Part shown: piece after piece, positions 20,768 through 32,449 of the stretch
Layout of the letters: each line of letters begins with the position of its first letter
Position numbering within the stretch: position 1 is the first letter of the stretch
Origin: Telmatactis stephensoni
Lineage: Eukaryota > Cnidaria > Anthozoa > Actiniaria > Isophelliidae
DNA: 64,000 nt
Direction: 5' to 3'
Assembly: GCA_029948255.1 (NCBI GenBank)
Contig: JALIZF010001406.1
Coordinates: 1-64,000 of the forward strand
Translations under genes and position numbers: made by a program
The notes under the pieces: model-generated
Databases searched by the model: none
What the model saw: the letters and a program-made list of their open reading frames with translations, nothing else
What the model was told of the DNA's origin: nothing

Positions 20768-23700
20768 TCGTGTGGAAAATAAAAAATAGGATGTATATTT
20801 TTCCCATCCATCTGTACAAAATGAAAATGAAAAGAAAACAGATGTCTCTATATAAATGCCAATGAATTTGTTGAAATTAAACAATTCAAACTTGACTCGA
20901 ATTAAAGAACAAAAACTGATGGTTAGTTACTACTTGAACATGTTTTTGACATTCATATACACTTTCATCACCACTCTTTACACTGCCTTAATCTCATTAA
21001 GAAGGTTGTCGGTTTTCTAATGAGATGTATGCTAATTTTTAGGCGAACTTCTAATTAAGATATCATTTTTTTAGTTTAAAAGATCATGATCAAGTCTTCT
21101 TCTTCTTAAAATGCTTCTTAAGCCTTAAAAAAACTTTTAAACTCTAGAAATACCTTGTTCATTTATTCATTTACCTTTTCTTATGTTCGGTTATGCTTTT
21201 GAAGCAATTTACCAAAACGAAATTCTTCTTAGTAATATATTTACACAAGGGAAGACACTTCGCTGATGATTAAAATTTAGAAGAGCAGAAGTTGGCTGAT
21301 CACTTAGGGAGGGAGGGGGGAGGGGGGAGATGGAGAAAAACCAAACGTAAAATCACAGGGGAAAAAATTAAAAAACGACTAAATCGGAAAACCAATAACA
21401 TAGGGTGAAAGAGGAACTTTATTTAAACATTCAGACTAAGTTTCATGAATGATTTGTCATTTTTGATATTTTTATTTAGTAAAAATTCATTTCCTCCATG
21501 CATTCTCTTATAAATTATATAAGCTTGGGCACCTTTGGTAAAATGGTTCAATTGTTGCTCGAATGGTTTGGAATGTTTCGCTATTTTTGTCTGGAATGAT
21601 TTACCACCAATTAAAAGTAAAATGAAAGTAGTTTTAGCAAAAATATAGATCGTAAACATATGTACGGGCCCCTCCCTAACACTGGAAATTTTTGCTCGTT
21701 TACCATGATAGGAAATATTAGGAATTATCTAGGAAATTTCATTTTCCTACGGAAAGGAACTGGACAAAATGTAGGAAATTTTTAAGAGGTTATAGAAGAT
21801 CTCTCATGCAAATTTATGCATGTATTCTAGAGAAATAGAAGGCTTTTTTCCCATTGTAAAGACTCAGCTGCAAGTGAATTGATGTTTTTTTCGTAAGGTT
21901 CAGTTACTTGAAAATCGCTACATACATTGCTTTGAATCGAAGACTATAGGAAACCCATACTGTTAAGGTCTGGGAACCCCTGTGCTTTTTAATACACCAA
22001 TGTTTTATATTGTTTGTATATAAAAGATTTCTTGAATATGTTCTTGGATATCGGTATTAAGCGCACTTAAGCTTCTAGACCGTGAAACAAATATTGCAAA
22101 TTCCTGGGTAGACATCATTAAATTATCCTTGATTACTCCATCAAACTCAAGGAAATATTCCACCAGTGCAACTGTTTACATGGAGTACATTTTTACTGAA
22201 ATTTTCAACTGCAAGGGCTAGGGATACTTTAACGATTTACTGCAAATTGACTCCCACTGTCTAGGAAACTTTCAACTGTTTTTTCCTGAAACACATTACA
22301 CACAAGGGGACTTGTTTCCGATAGGCTTCTCCCTCCAACAGCAAGTGTTTACCAATCTTCGTATCTACAGCCTTAGGAAATAATCCTGAAACAAATACAC
22401 TTCACTGTATAGACTCCCACTCACCCCGTTCTAAAGTTGGTCAACAAAGTGCAGCGCTGTCTACTCAACATTGAAGCTAGGGAGCTAGGTGGCCGGGAAT
22501 TCGAAATTTTAGGTCACTTGTTGTTCATGATTTTGTAAGGCTATAGGTCACTTTGGACGATTTTTTTCCATAATCTAAGCGAAACGTTGATGTTGAACTA
22601 CATTGTATGTAAGTATATGATCGAACTACCAGCTGTTATTATTAACAATGTTGGTTCCAAACCAGTCTATTAAATTACTAAATTTGTGTTTTAATTAAAG
22701 GATGTTGATCAGAAAGACGTGTTTGCATACGTTTAAAAAGCAAGGTTTGACGGCTTTGATGATAATTATTTTAACACTTCGTGTTTTTAAAATAACTTTA
22801 TTAAAATTAAAACTGTCTGAGTAATACTATAGCATTAGCTCAAAGTATTTTTACTGTTCTCGTATTGCAAATATTCTTTTATTTTGATGAATGTGAACTA
22901 ATATACAATGTTCTTTAGTTATGGCAGACATTTTTAATGTTTTTAGCAAACATCAATGCACTGCCACTGTCACGGTACGCGCGGCGCACCCGTTTCTCGT
23001 TCATTTGAAAACCTTGATACGTACTATAAATAGCCTTTACAATTTGTAATTCACCACTGAGTTGCATGTGATGTCACAACAGCCATTTAGATGAAAAAGG
23101 ATTTCTCTTTAGTGTCAGTTCTTCCTTTGTCCAGCATGGCTACCACTTCTCTTAAAATCCTCTTTCGCTTTCAAAATAGATGTAATTTTTCGGTCGCCAT
23201 TTTGGGGAGAGGTCCATTGATTGTGCAATGGCTGGTGTCGCAAGGCACCTGAGGACTGAAGACAATAAAACAGTAGCCAAAAACAAAGAAAGTCTAATCC
23301 AAAAAACAATAGATATCCTGCAATACTAAGAAAGAGCCTGATCTAGTGCTCAATACAGTCGAATTCGGTTAATACAGACACCAGAGTGAGATGAAAAAGG
23401 GTTCGTATTATCCAGGTGGCAGTATTTTGAGCTCCATTAATATTAATACAAAGAATTTTTAACAGTAACATAATGGACTTCATTTTAAAGTGCATCCTCA
23501 CTTATTAAACGCCTCAACGTAATGTATCATCAATGTTATCGATCACTTTGCTTTGCACTAACACTTTCTGTTTGCGATAAGCTACTGAAGCGGGACTGAA
23601 CAGGGCACATATAGTTGTAATTATACCCAACACATGAAATTGTAACAATTGAAAGAAACTGTTTAGTAAGTATACAAATAACAAATGTTTGCAAATAGAA

Positions 23701-24355
23701 GTTATCATTGTCGTAAGAACTAGCTTGTCTGACCATCGGTCACAAAATCATTTACGTTTTTGTCCTTTAGTAACTGGTGTCCGTAGATTTTCGTCTAAGG
23801 GGACAAAAGACCTGAGGGAACAAAGTATTTGCTTTGTTCATCTAACACATCCTTGGTTGATTTGTGTGACTTTCTCGACTTTCACGGGCTGTTTTACCAA
23901 AACTACAAAAAATACATAATACGCAGACGAGGATGACATTGAGCAAGATATACCTGTATCATAAATTAAACATTGTCGGGGAAAAGACCTCAAGCCAACT
24001 CGACTCACCCGCAAGGGAGTATGGGTAGAAATAAATGAAAGCCAGAAAATACAAGAATATCAACACGACTAATCTTAACTAGCTTGCCTTGAGCTTATGC
24101 ACAAAAAGAATTTTGTTAAAAATCAAGAACAAAGCTGAAAAGCGAGTTAAGTTTAGTACCTACCCTACTCCTTTTCGGTGTAGTCGCGCAGGCTTGAAGC
24201 CTCTCGCCCGACAACCTTTTTTGAAATAGGTGTATAACCGTAAAATGGTCTACTGATGAGTTGATGCTAGCAGTTCCCGTCTACAATCAAAGCAATTTTG
24301 CATACCTAAACCGACGTCTGAACAGATATAGCTGTAGATTATTGCACGGATATTA
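20768..24355. repeat. Tandem duplication, copy B (3,588 bp)
   Basis: Direct repeat of 16905–20767 with high identity. It differs by scattered substitutions, small indels (for example an extra CCCATCCAT near 20808) and the missing 292-bp segment. The 78-codon minus-strand frame at 21423–21659 corresponds to that of copy A. Confidence 0.93.
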
Positions 24356-24474
24356 ATAGAGGAAGAACAAGAAAAGAAAAAACTATGGCCGAGGCCGACA
24401 ATCATATATTAAAATTGGATTGATTCAAGCCATGTTCCATTATTAATATTTAAAAATAGCAATCCCCATTCATG

Positions 24475-24482
24475 TATATAAG
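24475..24482 (+). promoter_or_regulatory. TATA box upstream of secreted-protein first exon
   Basis: TATATAAG about 100 bases before the ATG at 24578. A start site about 30 bases downstream (around 24505, in ACGACACAGC) would leave a 5′ leader of roughly 70 bases. Confidence 0.45.
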
Positions 24483-24577
24483 CAGCTGGAAACGACACAG
24501 CAAGTACTGAAGACGACGCGGAAGTGCATGAGCTTAGCTTGAAACACTAAACCTTAGTTCTTCAACAATTCAGTTCT

Positions 24578-24701
24578 ATGTTTTCGTTTGTGTTCTTGAG
24601 TTTGCTTTGTCATGCACTACTACTGTGTGTGCGTAGCGACAAAAACATTTCAGCCTCAAAGAACAGTTCAGTTATACCAAGGGATCGATGTCCCAACTGT
24701 G
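24578..24701 (+). CDS. Candidate first exon encoding a signal peptide
   Basis: ATG followed by a hydrophobic signal-peptide-like start (MFSFVFLSLLCHALLLCV), then a polar N-glycosylation-rich stretch (NIS, NSS) and a CPNC motif, ending at the strong donor GTAAGAG in phase 1. A TATA box lies upstream. The next exon is not certain. The GPCR exon at 42515 begins with the compatible phase (the split codon would read GCT, Ala), so this may be the leader exon of that receptor across an intron of about 17.8 kb filled with transposons. It could also start a different secreted-protein gene. Confidence 0.45.
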
Positions 24702-25240
24702 GTAAGAGTCAATTTTGTTGTTTCTATCTGTTATGGAAATTCGATAGCGAAAAAATTAGTTCTTAATTCACCTATACGTATACATCAATTCTTTATTTGA
24801 TGCATACTGACGTAAGTTTTGGAATCTATGAGAAGATATTAAGTGACGAGTACGTTTATTCACCTTGTTTAATCGAAGAAAGCTAAGGTTGTGTCGAGCA
24901 GTTTTTGCATTATATATCAATTTCCAAGAAAGAAGCTATTTCAGATCTCTCCTACAGCGGGCCCGGCACTAAGATCGGGCTGTTTCCTCCCTTTTTGCCT
25001 GCGAAGTCTGCGAAGCTCATGCTGCACTTTAAAAACCTTATTAATGATTCATTAAGTGAACACAATAAAAATCATAACCATGACGGGGGTCAACTAAAGA
25101 TAACTAAAAGCAGCTGGAAAGTGACCAACATGTAGCAGTGTTCCACCATGTTTGAAGGATGATATCTTTACCAAATATGGTCATAAAACGCTTGTTTTGC
25201 TCATTTGAATACTCCGGAGCACGGTACCAAAGAAATGTAT
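24702..25240. other. Non-coding stretch, probably intron
   Basis: Follows the donor of the candidate first exon. Part of it (near 25030–25080) resembles the start of the 292-bp insertion at 20049. No gene seen. Confidence 0.35.
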
Positions 25241-25493
25241 TGTAGTTACACGTGTAGACTTTTGGTTCTTTTGTTACAGCAATATCTTTATTATCTCATG
25301 CAGTTCTGGAACCAGATGTCCTCTAAGTTTTGTGGGACCAGCTTGTAATATCCAACACCGAACGTTTCTCTCGCTCTAACGCGTGACTCGTTACGACGTA
25401 CTCTCAAGTTGGCGCGCGAGCCTGCCCTAAATACTGGTGAAAGCCCACCCACAATTCCCTGGGGTGGGTAAACACAGGAAACCCGCGCTACAT
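25241..25493 (-). repeat. 3′ LTR of the gypsy element (candidate)
   Basis: In the orientation of pol this block starts TGTAGCGCGGG, directly after a purine-rich tract (A-run then GAGAGAATGA, a polypurine tract), and ends TGTAACTACA, so it has TG…CA ends. It contains AATAAAGATATTG, a possible poly(A) signal. Length about 253 bp. No matching 5′ LTR was found in the window, so the element is 5′-truncated or rearranged. Confidence 0.55.
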
Positions 25494-25558
25494 CATTCTC
25501 TCTTTTTTTTTTTTTTTTTTTTTGTAAACAAGTGAAATTACGGTGAAATTCTGGTGCT

Positions 25559-26228
25559 TTATGTTTGCCATTCTGCTTGGTCCAGCCACCTTGGTTTCTT
25601 GCGTGTTCGTGATGAGCGTCGTGGCGGTGTGCTGTGTCCGCCAGCCCTGCTTTGTGGGCCCTGAGTAACCTGATCGTCTTCACAGGGGCGCATCGTCAAG
25701 AATGGGCAAGGTTTGAGATTGTTCCTATGGAGAGTCTTCTTCCGTCCTATTCCTCCTTCTCTTTGTACATCATACACGGATATATCAGGATTTGGTTTTG
25801 CCTTTACAATGTATATGTCGCTTTCCCAATAGTTGTCAAGTTTTCCGGTTGGCGTGAAATTCTTTACAAACACTTTATCTCCAACCTCGATTTTATTGGC
25901 GGGCGGCTTTCGGTCATACAGAGTTTTGTTACGCTTAGAAGCAATCGTGGAGTTTCGTTGGGCAACGTCATAGGCCTGTTTCAGTCGTCGTTGCAAATCT
26001 GTCATAAACTTTGACATGCTCTCTTTTTTCCTTGGCCCATCGGGGTTAAGTCCCAAATACACGTCTATGGCAAGCCTTGGTTCCCTTCCAAACATTAAAT
26101 AGAAGGGCGAGAAACCAGTCGATTCGTGCCTTGTAGCGTTGTATGCATGAACCAAAGGTCCCACCGCGTCCTTCCAGTGAGTCTTCTCTTTTTCGGCAAG
26201 CGTTCCTAACATATGGAGCAGTGTTCTG
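25559..26228 (-). pseudogene. Ty3/gypsy pol fragment: integrase C-terminal part
   Basis: Continues the integrase: Trp/Ala-rich helix (WKDAVGPLVHAYNATRH), then the STGFSPFYLMFGREPR segment typical of gypsy integrases, a basic C-terminal domain with VGDKVFVKNF, and an Arg-rich tail ending before the polypurine tract. The reading frame is cut on its upstream side by the TTAA-flanked palindrome at 26229. No chromodomain seen. Confidence 0.85.
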
Positions 26229-27893
26229 TTAAGGTGGCCCGTACCTATTGATTTGTTTGTTGGGCATGAATTTCAATCGCGTCCTTTTACATCAAAGCCT
26301 TGTCCGATTTCTGAGAAATTTGCAGCCATTTGACTGTCTACAAGCCTTGAAATTTGTATTGGTAATTATTTTTCTGCGAATTAGATCAAGTAATTCGAGA
26401 TATCAGACGATTTTTAAAAATGGCTTTTTGAGAAAAATTGGTCATAAATCCAAAATTCCAAGGTGAATTTTTTTCCTATTTCGTCAATCAAGTATAAAGG
26501 CATAGAGGACTACATACAACATGTATCGTGCCAATTGGTGCCTTAGAAGTTGCGATACAAAATTTGTGCTGCCTGTTACGACGCAAAATTATGTAGTCAA
26601 AACTACCGCCAAAATCTCAACAAAATTTCAAAAACAGCGAGAACTATATCTGCTGTAAGAAAGACAAATACCTATTGTAACTTGTAAACAAAATTTGGAG
26701 AGATGAGAAGCTAAACGCCAATGTTATCCTCAAGCAAACTGGGGGAGTAATTTTTGTGGCCACGAGGTCAGAGCGTTGCGAATTTGTATTACTTCGACTT
26801 CTACAAATTCTGTCGAATTGTTTCGTGAAATTTTCTCGGTATGGGATAGAACAAGATGTTAACATACCTGTTGCCAAGTATCGTTGTGTTTGCTGCACTA
26901 GGTATAACTCATTAAGCTTCAAAAGTAAGCAACTTCATCAAGTCGACGTTTGAGCTGCCAAGGTAAAACCCTCACGGTTTGTTAATTTATTCAAAACGAC
27001 ACCTTACTATCTGTTGCAAAATTCCGCACGGGATCCAGACTTTTAGGAATAAAGACAGTAGCTCTCTGAAGACAATTGCTTCTGAGTCTAAATCCCGTGT
27101 GGAATTTTGCAACAGATAGTAAGGTGTTGTTTTGAATAAATTAACAAACCATGAGGGCTTTACCTTGGCAGCTCAAACGTCGACTCGATGCAGTTGCTTA
27201 CTTTTGAAGCTTACTGAATTATACCTAGTGCAGCAAACACAACGACACTTGGCAGCAGGTATGTTAACATCTTGTTCTATCCCATACCGAGAAAATTTCA
27301 CGAAACAATTCGACAGAATTTGTAGAAGTTGAAGTAATACAAATTCGCAACGCTCTGACCTCGTGGCCACAAAAATTACTCCCCCAGTTTGCTTGAGGAT
27401 AACATTGGCGTTTAGCTTCTCATCTCTCCAAATTTTGTTTACAAGTTACAATAGGTATTTGTCTTTCTTACAGCAGATATAGTTCTCGCTGTTTTTGAAA
27501 TTTTGTTGAGATTTTGGCGGTAGTTTTGACTACATAATTTTGCGTCGTAACAGGCAGCACAAATTTTGTATCGCAACTTCTAAGGCACCAATTGGCACGA
27601 TACATGTTGTATGTAGTCCTCTATGCCTTTATACTTGATTGACGAAATAGGAAAAAAATTCACCTTGGAATTTTGGATTTATGACCAATTTTTCTCAAAA
27701 AGCCATTTTTAAAAATCGTCTGATATCTCGAATTACTTGATCTAATTCGCAGAAAAATAATTACCAGTACAAATTTCAAGGCTTGTAGACAAATGGCTGC
27801 AAATTTCTCAGAAATCGGACAAGGTTTTGATGTAAAAGGACGCGATTGAAATTCATGCCCAACAAACAAATCAATAGGTACGGGCCACCTTAA
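26229..27893. mobile_element. Long palindromic TTAA element LIR-1 in gypsy integrase
   Basis: Begins TTAAGGTGGCCCGTACC and ends with its inverse complement GGTACGGGCCACCTTAA. The two arms, about 800 bases each, are nearly identical in inverted orientation (a few substitutions and a 4-base indel in the 250 bases compared) and meet near 27060 around a short spacer. TTAA is present at both ends, and the gypsy integrase reading frame is continuous across a single TTAA, showing a precise 4-bp target duplication. No transposase. TTAA targeting suggests mobilisation by a piggyBac-type transposase. Mirrored open frames in the arms are artefacts. Confidence 0.88.
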
Positions 27894-28430
27894 AGCGTTC
27901 GCACATGCCATTTCCCATGGGGTGATAGGGGGTTGTGCGCGACTTCGACACATTGGCAAGTTTGCAAAGTTGTTGAATGATCTGAGATTCGAGATTCCTT
28001 GAGATTCCTCTGAGATTCCTTGGTCGCTGTGGAGCCTCACAGGGAACCCATAGCGTCGTGGCGGTGTGCGGTGTGCTGCCAGTTGGGATTCTTAAACACT
28101 TTATGTTTACCGATTATCAGTGTGTATTTATTTCAGGATTTGAGGACCAGGTTGGAAAAAAGCCTTGCTTTACCTGTTATATCCTCGTTAAAACAAAACA
28201 AACAAAACAAAGAGTCTTTTTTATAGTGTACTATAAACTTATCAAACAAAACGCGAGCTGTAGTCTTGGCCGTTTGATTCAATGTGGGTATTGCCTGTGC
28301 ATATCTCGTAAAGTGGTCCGTGATGACGAGTATGTTCTCATAGCCGCCTGTAGACCTGTCAAGCTTGAGATAGTCTATGCACAACAATTCCAACGGGGCC
28401 GATGACGTTATAGGTACCAACTGAACGGGG
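27894..28430 (-). pseudogene. Gypsy integrase core, frameshifted and interrupted
   Basis: Contains the integrase core start (PLELLCIDYLKLD, first catalytic Asp), the HSDQG motif (second Asp) and the downstream YHPMGNGMCER stretch (catalytic Glu). The frame breaks at about 28410–28430 and again in a duplicated GGAATCTCA tract near 27985–28020. A 169-bp insertion (28054–28222) splits the core. The gene is dead. Confidence 0.82.
28054..28222. mobile_element. 169-bp insertion in integrase core with ATAG duplication
   Basis: Flanked by ATAG at 28050–28053 and 28223–28226, with integrase coding sequence resuming on both sides. One end carries a poly-purine/A-rich tract (AAAACAAAACAAAC), the other GTCGTGGCGGTGTGC. 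The latter closely matches gypsy's own 3′ coding region at 25617–25650. Family unknown. Confidence 0.55.
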
Positions 28431-29957
28431 CAACTCTATGTGGCTGAGGGGACTTTCGAAGAATACAAGGCTTGCAAGTCTTCACCATTTGTGTTATCTC
28501 TTTAGCCATTCGCGGCCAAAAGAACCTTGATCTTGCCAAATGCAGTGTTCTCTCCGTACCAAAATGACCCATGTTGCTGTGGATACCCTCGAATACTTTC
28601 TCCTTTAGAGCATCTGGCACTACCAATTGGGTAGTCACGTTGTTGTCATGTCGACATTCACGGTAAAGAATACCTCTGACCAAACGAAATCGTTCCCATT
28701 CCTTTAGCAGTTGTAGAACACTCTTATCCTCTTTTTGGCTTTCTTTCTTGCTGGGCATTCTTTTAAGCTTGACATATTCCATCACTCTTCCAACCACGGG
28801 ATCGTTCTCCTGATACTCTTTCAGCTTCTCGACTGGGAGGGAAGGCAACATAGATTCTTCTCCATTAGTACAGTTTCCCATGGCCATGTTGATTCCATCT
28901 TCACTCAAACAAAAGCTTTCTATTAGAGTATCTGCTCGGTTGTCTTCATGTTTACTTGTTCCTGAATGGGCCACTAAGCCATTGGAGATAGCTGCAAATG
29001 TTGTCCCTGTGATGGTTTGTTCTTCCATTGGGTCGTTAACACGTGGTCTACGAGATAGAGCATCGGCGTCCCTGTTCTTCTTACCTGACCGATACACTAT
29101 ATCAAAATTATACGCTGATAAAGCCGCCATCCATCGGTGACCAGTCGCATCTAGTTTGGCAGTCGTTGTCACATATGTTAACGGGTTGTTATCTGTTCTC
29201 ACTATGAATTGGTGGCCGTACAGGTAATCATGAAACTTGTCAGTCACCGCCCATTTAAGGGCCAAAAACTCAAGCTTGTGCGCAGGGTAGTTCCTTTCAG
29301 ATCTTCGAAGGGTTCTACTTGCATATGATATGACTTTCTCTACCCCATCTTGAACTTGGCTCAAGGTAGCTCCCAGTCCCTCCTGACTAGCGTCAGTGTT
29401 GACGATAAAAGGTAACTTAAAGTCTGGATAGGTAAGAATCAGTGGTGACGACAGAATTTGAACAACATTGTCAAACGCAGCTTGGCATTCCTCAGACCAT
29501 TTCCATTCTTCAGCTTTCAGTTTCTTTCCTTTCGCGTTCGCAGAACTCCTCAGCATGTGTGTCACAAGGTCATTGAGTGGTTTCACCAGTTTAGCGTAAT
29601 TTCTTACAAACTTACGGTAGTATCCTGAAAATCCAAGAAACGTTCGAAATTCGTCTACGTTAGTGGGGATCGGCCACGTCTTGATTGCTGAAACTTTATC
29701 AGGGTCTGTTTCGATTCCCTGTGAAGAAATAATATGGCCCAAGTACCTTACCTTGTCTTGAAAAAACGAGCACTTAGAGAGTTTTAACTTCAAACCAAAT
29801 TCCTGTAGTCTGGAAAAAACAGCCTCCAAGCGTTCTAGATGTTCTTCGAAGGTTTTTGCGTAGACAATTATATCATCGATGTACACGATGCATTTACTGA
29901 AGTTTAGCTCACCCATACAATGCTCCATGAGTCTCTGAAAGGTCGCCGGAGCGTTTG
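28412..29957 (-). pseudogene. Gypsy pol fragment: RT C-half, RNase H, integrase zinc domain
   Basis: An open run of about 500 codons. It begins in reverse transcriptase with the YIDDIIVYAK active-site box. It then has the RT thumb (GFSGYYRKFV), RNase H (TDASQEGLGA, later RTDNNPL and DADALSR), and an integrase H2C2 zinc-binding domain (H…H…C-x2-C around GHFGTERTLHL and CKPC). Typical order of Ty3/gypsy pol. Upstream it is cut by LIR-2, downstream it frameshifts into the integrase core. Confidence 0.92.
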
Positions 29958-32449
29958 TTAAGGTGGCTGGACCCTATTTCGCCAGTGCGCGGGTAGTCGA
30001 ATTGAAGCGGCTATTAATTGCGTTACAGATTAAGTTGACCAAACTTTTTACGCACACCTACTACAAATGGACCAAATTTTATAATGATGCTAGTTTGGTT
30101 GAAATCGGAGCTTTTTTAACATCGAAATTGTTATACACTGGATTTGAAATTTTGCCAATTTCTCAAGTATGTTAAGGCCTGAGAATTCTTTGTGGGGGGT
30201 CTAAAATCAATTTATTTTTGTTCTGACGTCGTTTACGTTTTAAAACGTACAAAAATTGGCATGGGCATGTAACTTCACGACCTTAAGATTTTAGGGTGAA
30301 AAGTTTGGGGATTTGGTGGTCACGTGACTTTGAACCTCACCTTGATTTTGAATTAAAATGGGGTGATGGTTATCATCTGTACTTGAAACATTGTGGTATA
30401 TTTTCAGTTCTCCCTCTAAGAGGTATATGAATCTGCCTTAACACCTGAACCACCATTGCTCATTTAGGAGGTATTTGAAAATGTTTGATTGAACAAGCAG
30501 GTCACGTGACCTATTTTGCATAATATCTCCTAAATGAGCAATGGTGGTTCAGGTGTTAAGGCAGATTCATATACCTCTTAGAGGGAGAAGTTAAAAAATG
30601 CTACAACATTTCAAGTACAGGTGATAGCCATCACCCCATTTTAGTTCACGTTTTGAGGGTGTATCGAAGTGATTTTCAGGGTCACGTGACCGCCAAATCC
30701 CCAAACTTTTCATCCTAAAATGTTAAGGTCATGAAGTTATGCATCCATGCAAATTTTGGTGAGGACTGGGCAAAAAACGAAGTCAGAAGAAAAATAAATC
30801 GATTTTAGCCGTAATTGGCCTTCAACCCAGGCCTTAACATACTTGAGTTTCTCAAAATCCAGACTTCGACGAGCAAAACGATTTATGAGACTTTGTAAAT
30901 CAAATGTTTGTCTATAATGTGAGAGCGTTTCAAGAAATTCTATTAAGCCGATTTTGAGTAAAAACGGAGCAATTATTTAACTTTGAAGAAATTTAAAACC
31001 GCGGGTGCTCTACTAAATTTATTTTATAACAATAATTTTCCAAAGAAAAGTTGCAATATTTTTGATTTTAAATAATACCAAGGCATGGTTCTTTATTTTG
31101 TGAATATGTCATCGTATTTGCTATTTTTGATCGCCGTTGAGACGACTGTACGTAAAGCACTAAATTGCTGCGTTTATCTCGGAATTTCGACATCCACGTT
31201 AATAATACTGTTTCTTGAAAACTAGTAGATCAATTTTTTTTCATTTCTCGATATTAAATATTCAATCCTTTATCAGTAAGGTGTATAAATTACAAAGGCG
31301 TTGAAGATTTTTAAGACCATTAAATAATTTTTTAAACATGGCCATATGTGCATCTCTATTCTCCGAGTTGTTGCCGGTGTTTGATTATGCATGCCTGCAT
31401 GCGTGTCGCTTTGGCACCTCGTGCAAAAAAATGCAAATATACATGGAAAGTCACGCCAGTGATATCCAGAGTAACGCTGTACGTAGCAGTTTCTTACTAA
31501 AGTTTCTAGAACTATGGTATTTCCTTGTGCAAAAAGAAAACGGAGAAGTGAAATATTGCTGGAAAACACATTAAAGGCTAAAAAGGCGAAGGAAAAAGTA
31601 GTTCACCAGTCCAGGTAACTTGGAAGACTTAATAGTTCCATGTATTTGCATTTTTTGCACGAGGTGCCAAAGCGACACGCATGCAGGCATGCATATCATA
31701 AAGCCTGAATCAAACACCGGCAACAACGCGGAGAATAGAGATGCACATATGGCAATGTTTAAAAAATTATTTAATGGTCTTAAAAATCTTCAATGCCTTT
31801 GTAATTTACACACCTTACTGGTAAAGGATTGAATATTCAATATCGAGAAATAAAAAAAAATTGATCTACTAGTTTTCAAGAAACAGTATTATTGACGTAG
31901 ATGTCGAAATTCCGAGATAAACGCGGTAATTTAGTGCTTTACGTACAGTCGTCTCAACGGCGATCAAAAATAGCAAATACGATGACATATTCACAAAATA
32001 AAGAACCATGCCTTGGTATTATTTAGAACCAAAAATATTGCAACTTTTCTTTGAAAAATCATTGTTATAAAATAAATTTAGTAGAGCACCCGCGGTTTTA
32101 AGTTTCTTCAAAGTCAAATAATTGCTCCGTTTTTACTCAAAATCGGCTTAATAGAATTTCTTGAAACGCTCTCACATTATAGACAAACATTTGATTTACA
32201 AAGTCTCATAAATCGTTTTGCTCGTCGAGGTCTGGATTTTGAGAAAATTGGCAAAATTTCAAATCCAGTGTATAACAATTTCGATGTTAAAAAAGCTCCG
32301 ATTTCAACCAAACTAGCATCATTATAAAATTTGGTCCATTTGTAGTAGGTGTGCGTAAAAAGTTTGGTCAACTTAATTCTGTAACGCGATTAATAACCGC
32401 TTCAATTCGACTACCCGCGCACTGGCCAAATAGGGTCCAGCCACCTTAA
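29958..32449. mobile_element. Long palindromic TTAA element LIR-2 in gypsy RT
   Basis: Begins TTAAGGTGGCTGGACCC and ends GGGTCCAGCCACCTTAA. Arms run inward to a spacer of roughly 190 bases (about 31446–31633). TTAA occurs at both ends, and gypsy RT sequence fits in frame over a single TTAA, giving a precise 4-bp target duplication. The left arm is interrupted by another palindrome (30160–30858), which is absent from the right arm. The element shares TTAAGGTGGC termini with LIR-1 but internal sequence differs. Confidence 0.88.
30160..30858. mobile_element. Palindrome nested in the left arm of LIR-2
   Basis: Inverted ends CTCAAGTATGTTAAGGCCTG and CAGGCCTTAACATACTTGAG. Inner arms contain inverse copies of TCTCCCTCTAAGAGGTATAT… and several GGTCACGTGACC-type sites. 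Comparison with the uninterrupted right arm of LIR-2 (near 32240) shows that it is an insertion. A TTTCTCA repeat on both sides may be the target duplication, but the boundary is ambiguous because the inverted repeats overlap it. Confidence 0.75.

Noticed and set aside
25634..26014. 126-codon plus-strand frame
   Set aside because: Exactly antisense to the gypsy integrase C-terminal coding region.
26644..27370. Matching open frames on opposite strands in LIR-1 (and near 35067/35641 in LIR-3, 30/32 kb in LIR-2)
   Set aside because: They mirror each other because the arms are inverted copies; short, without motifs, and no splice context.
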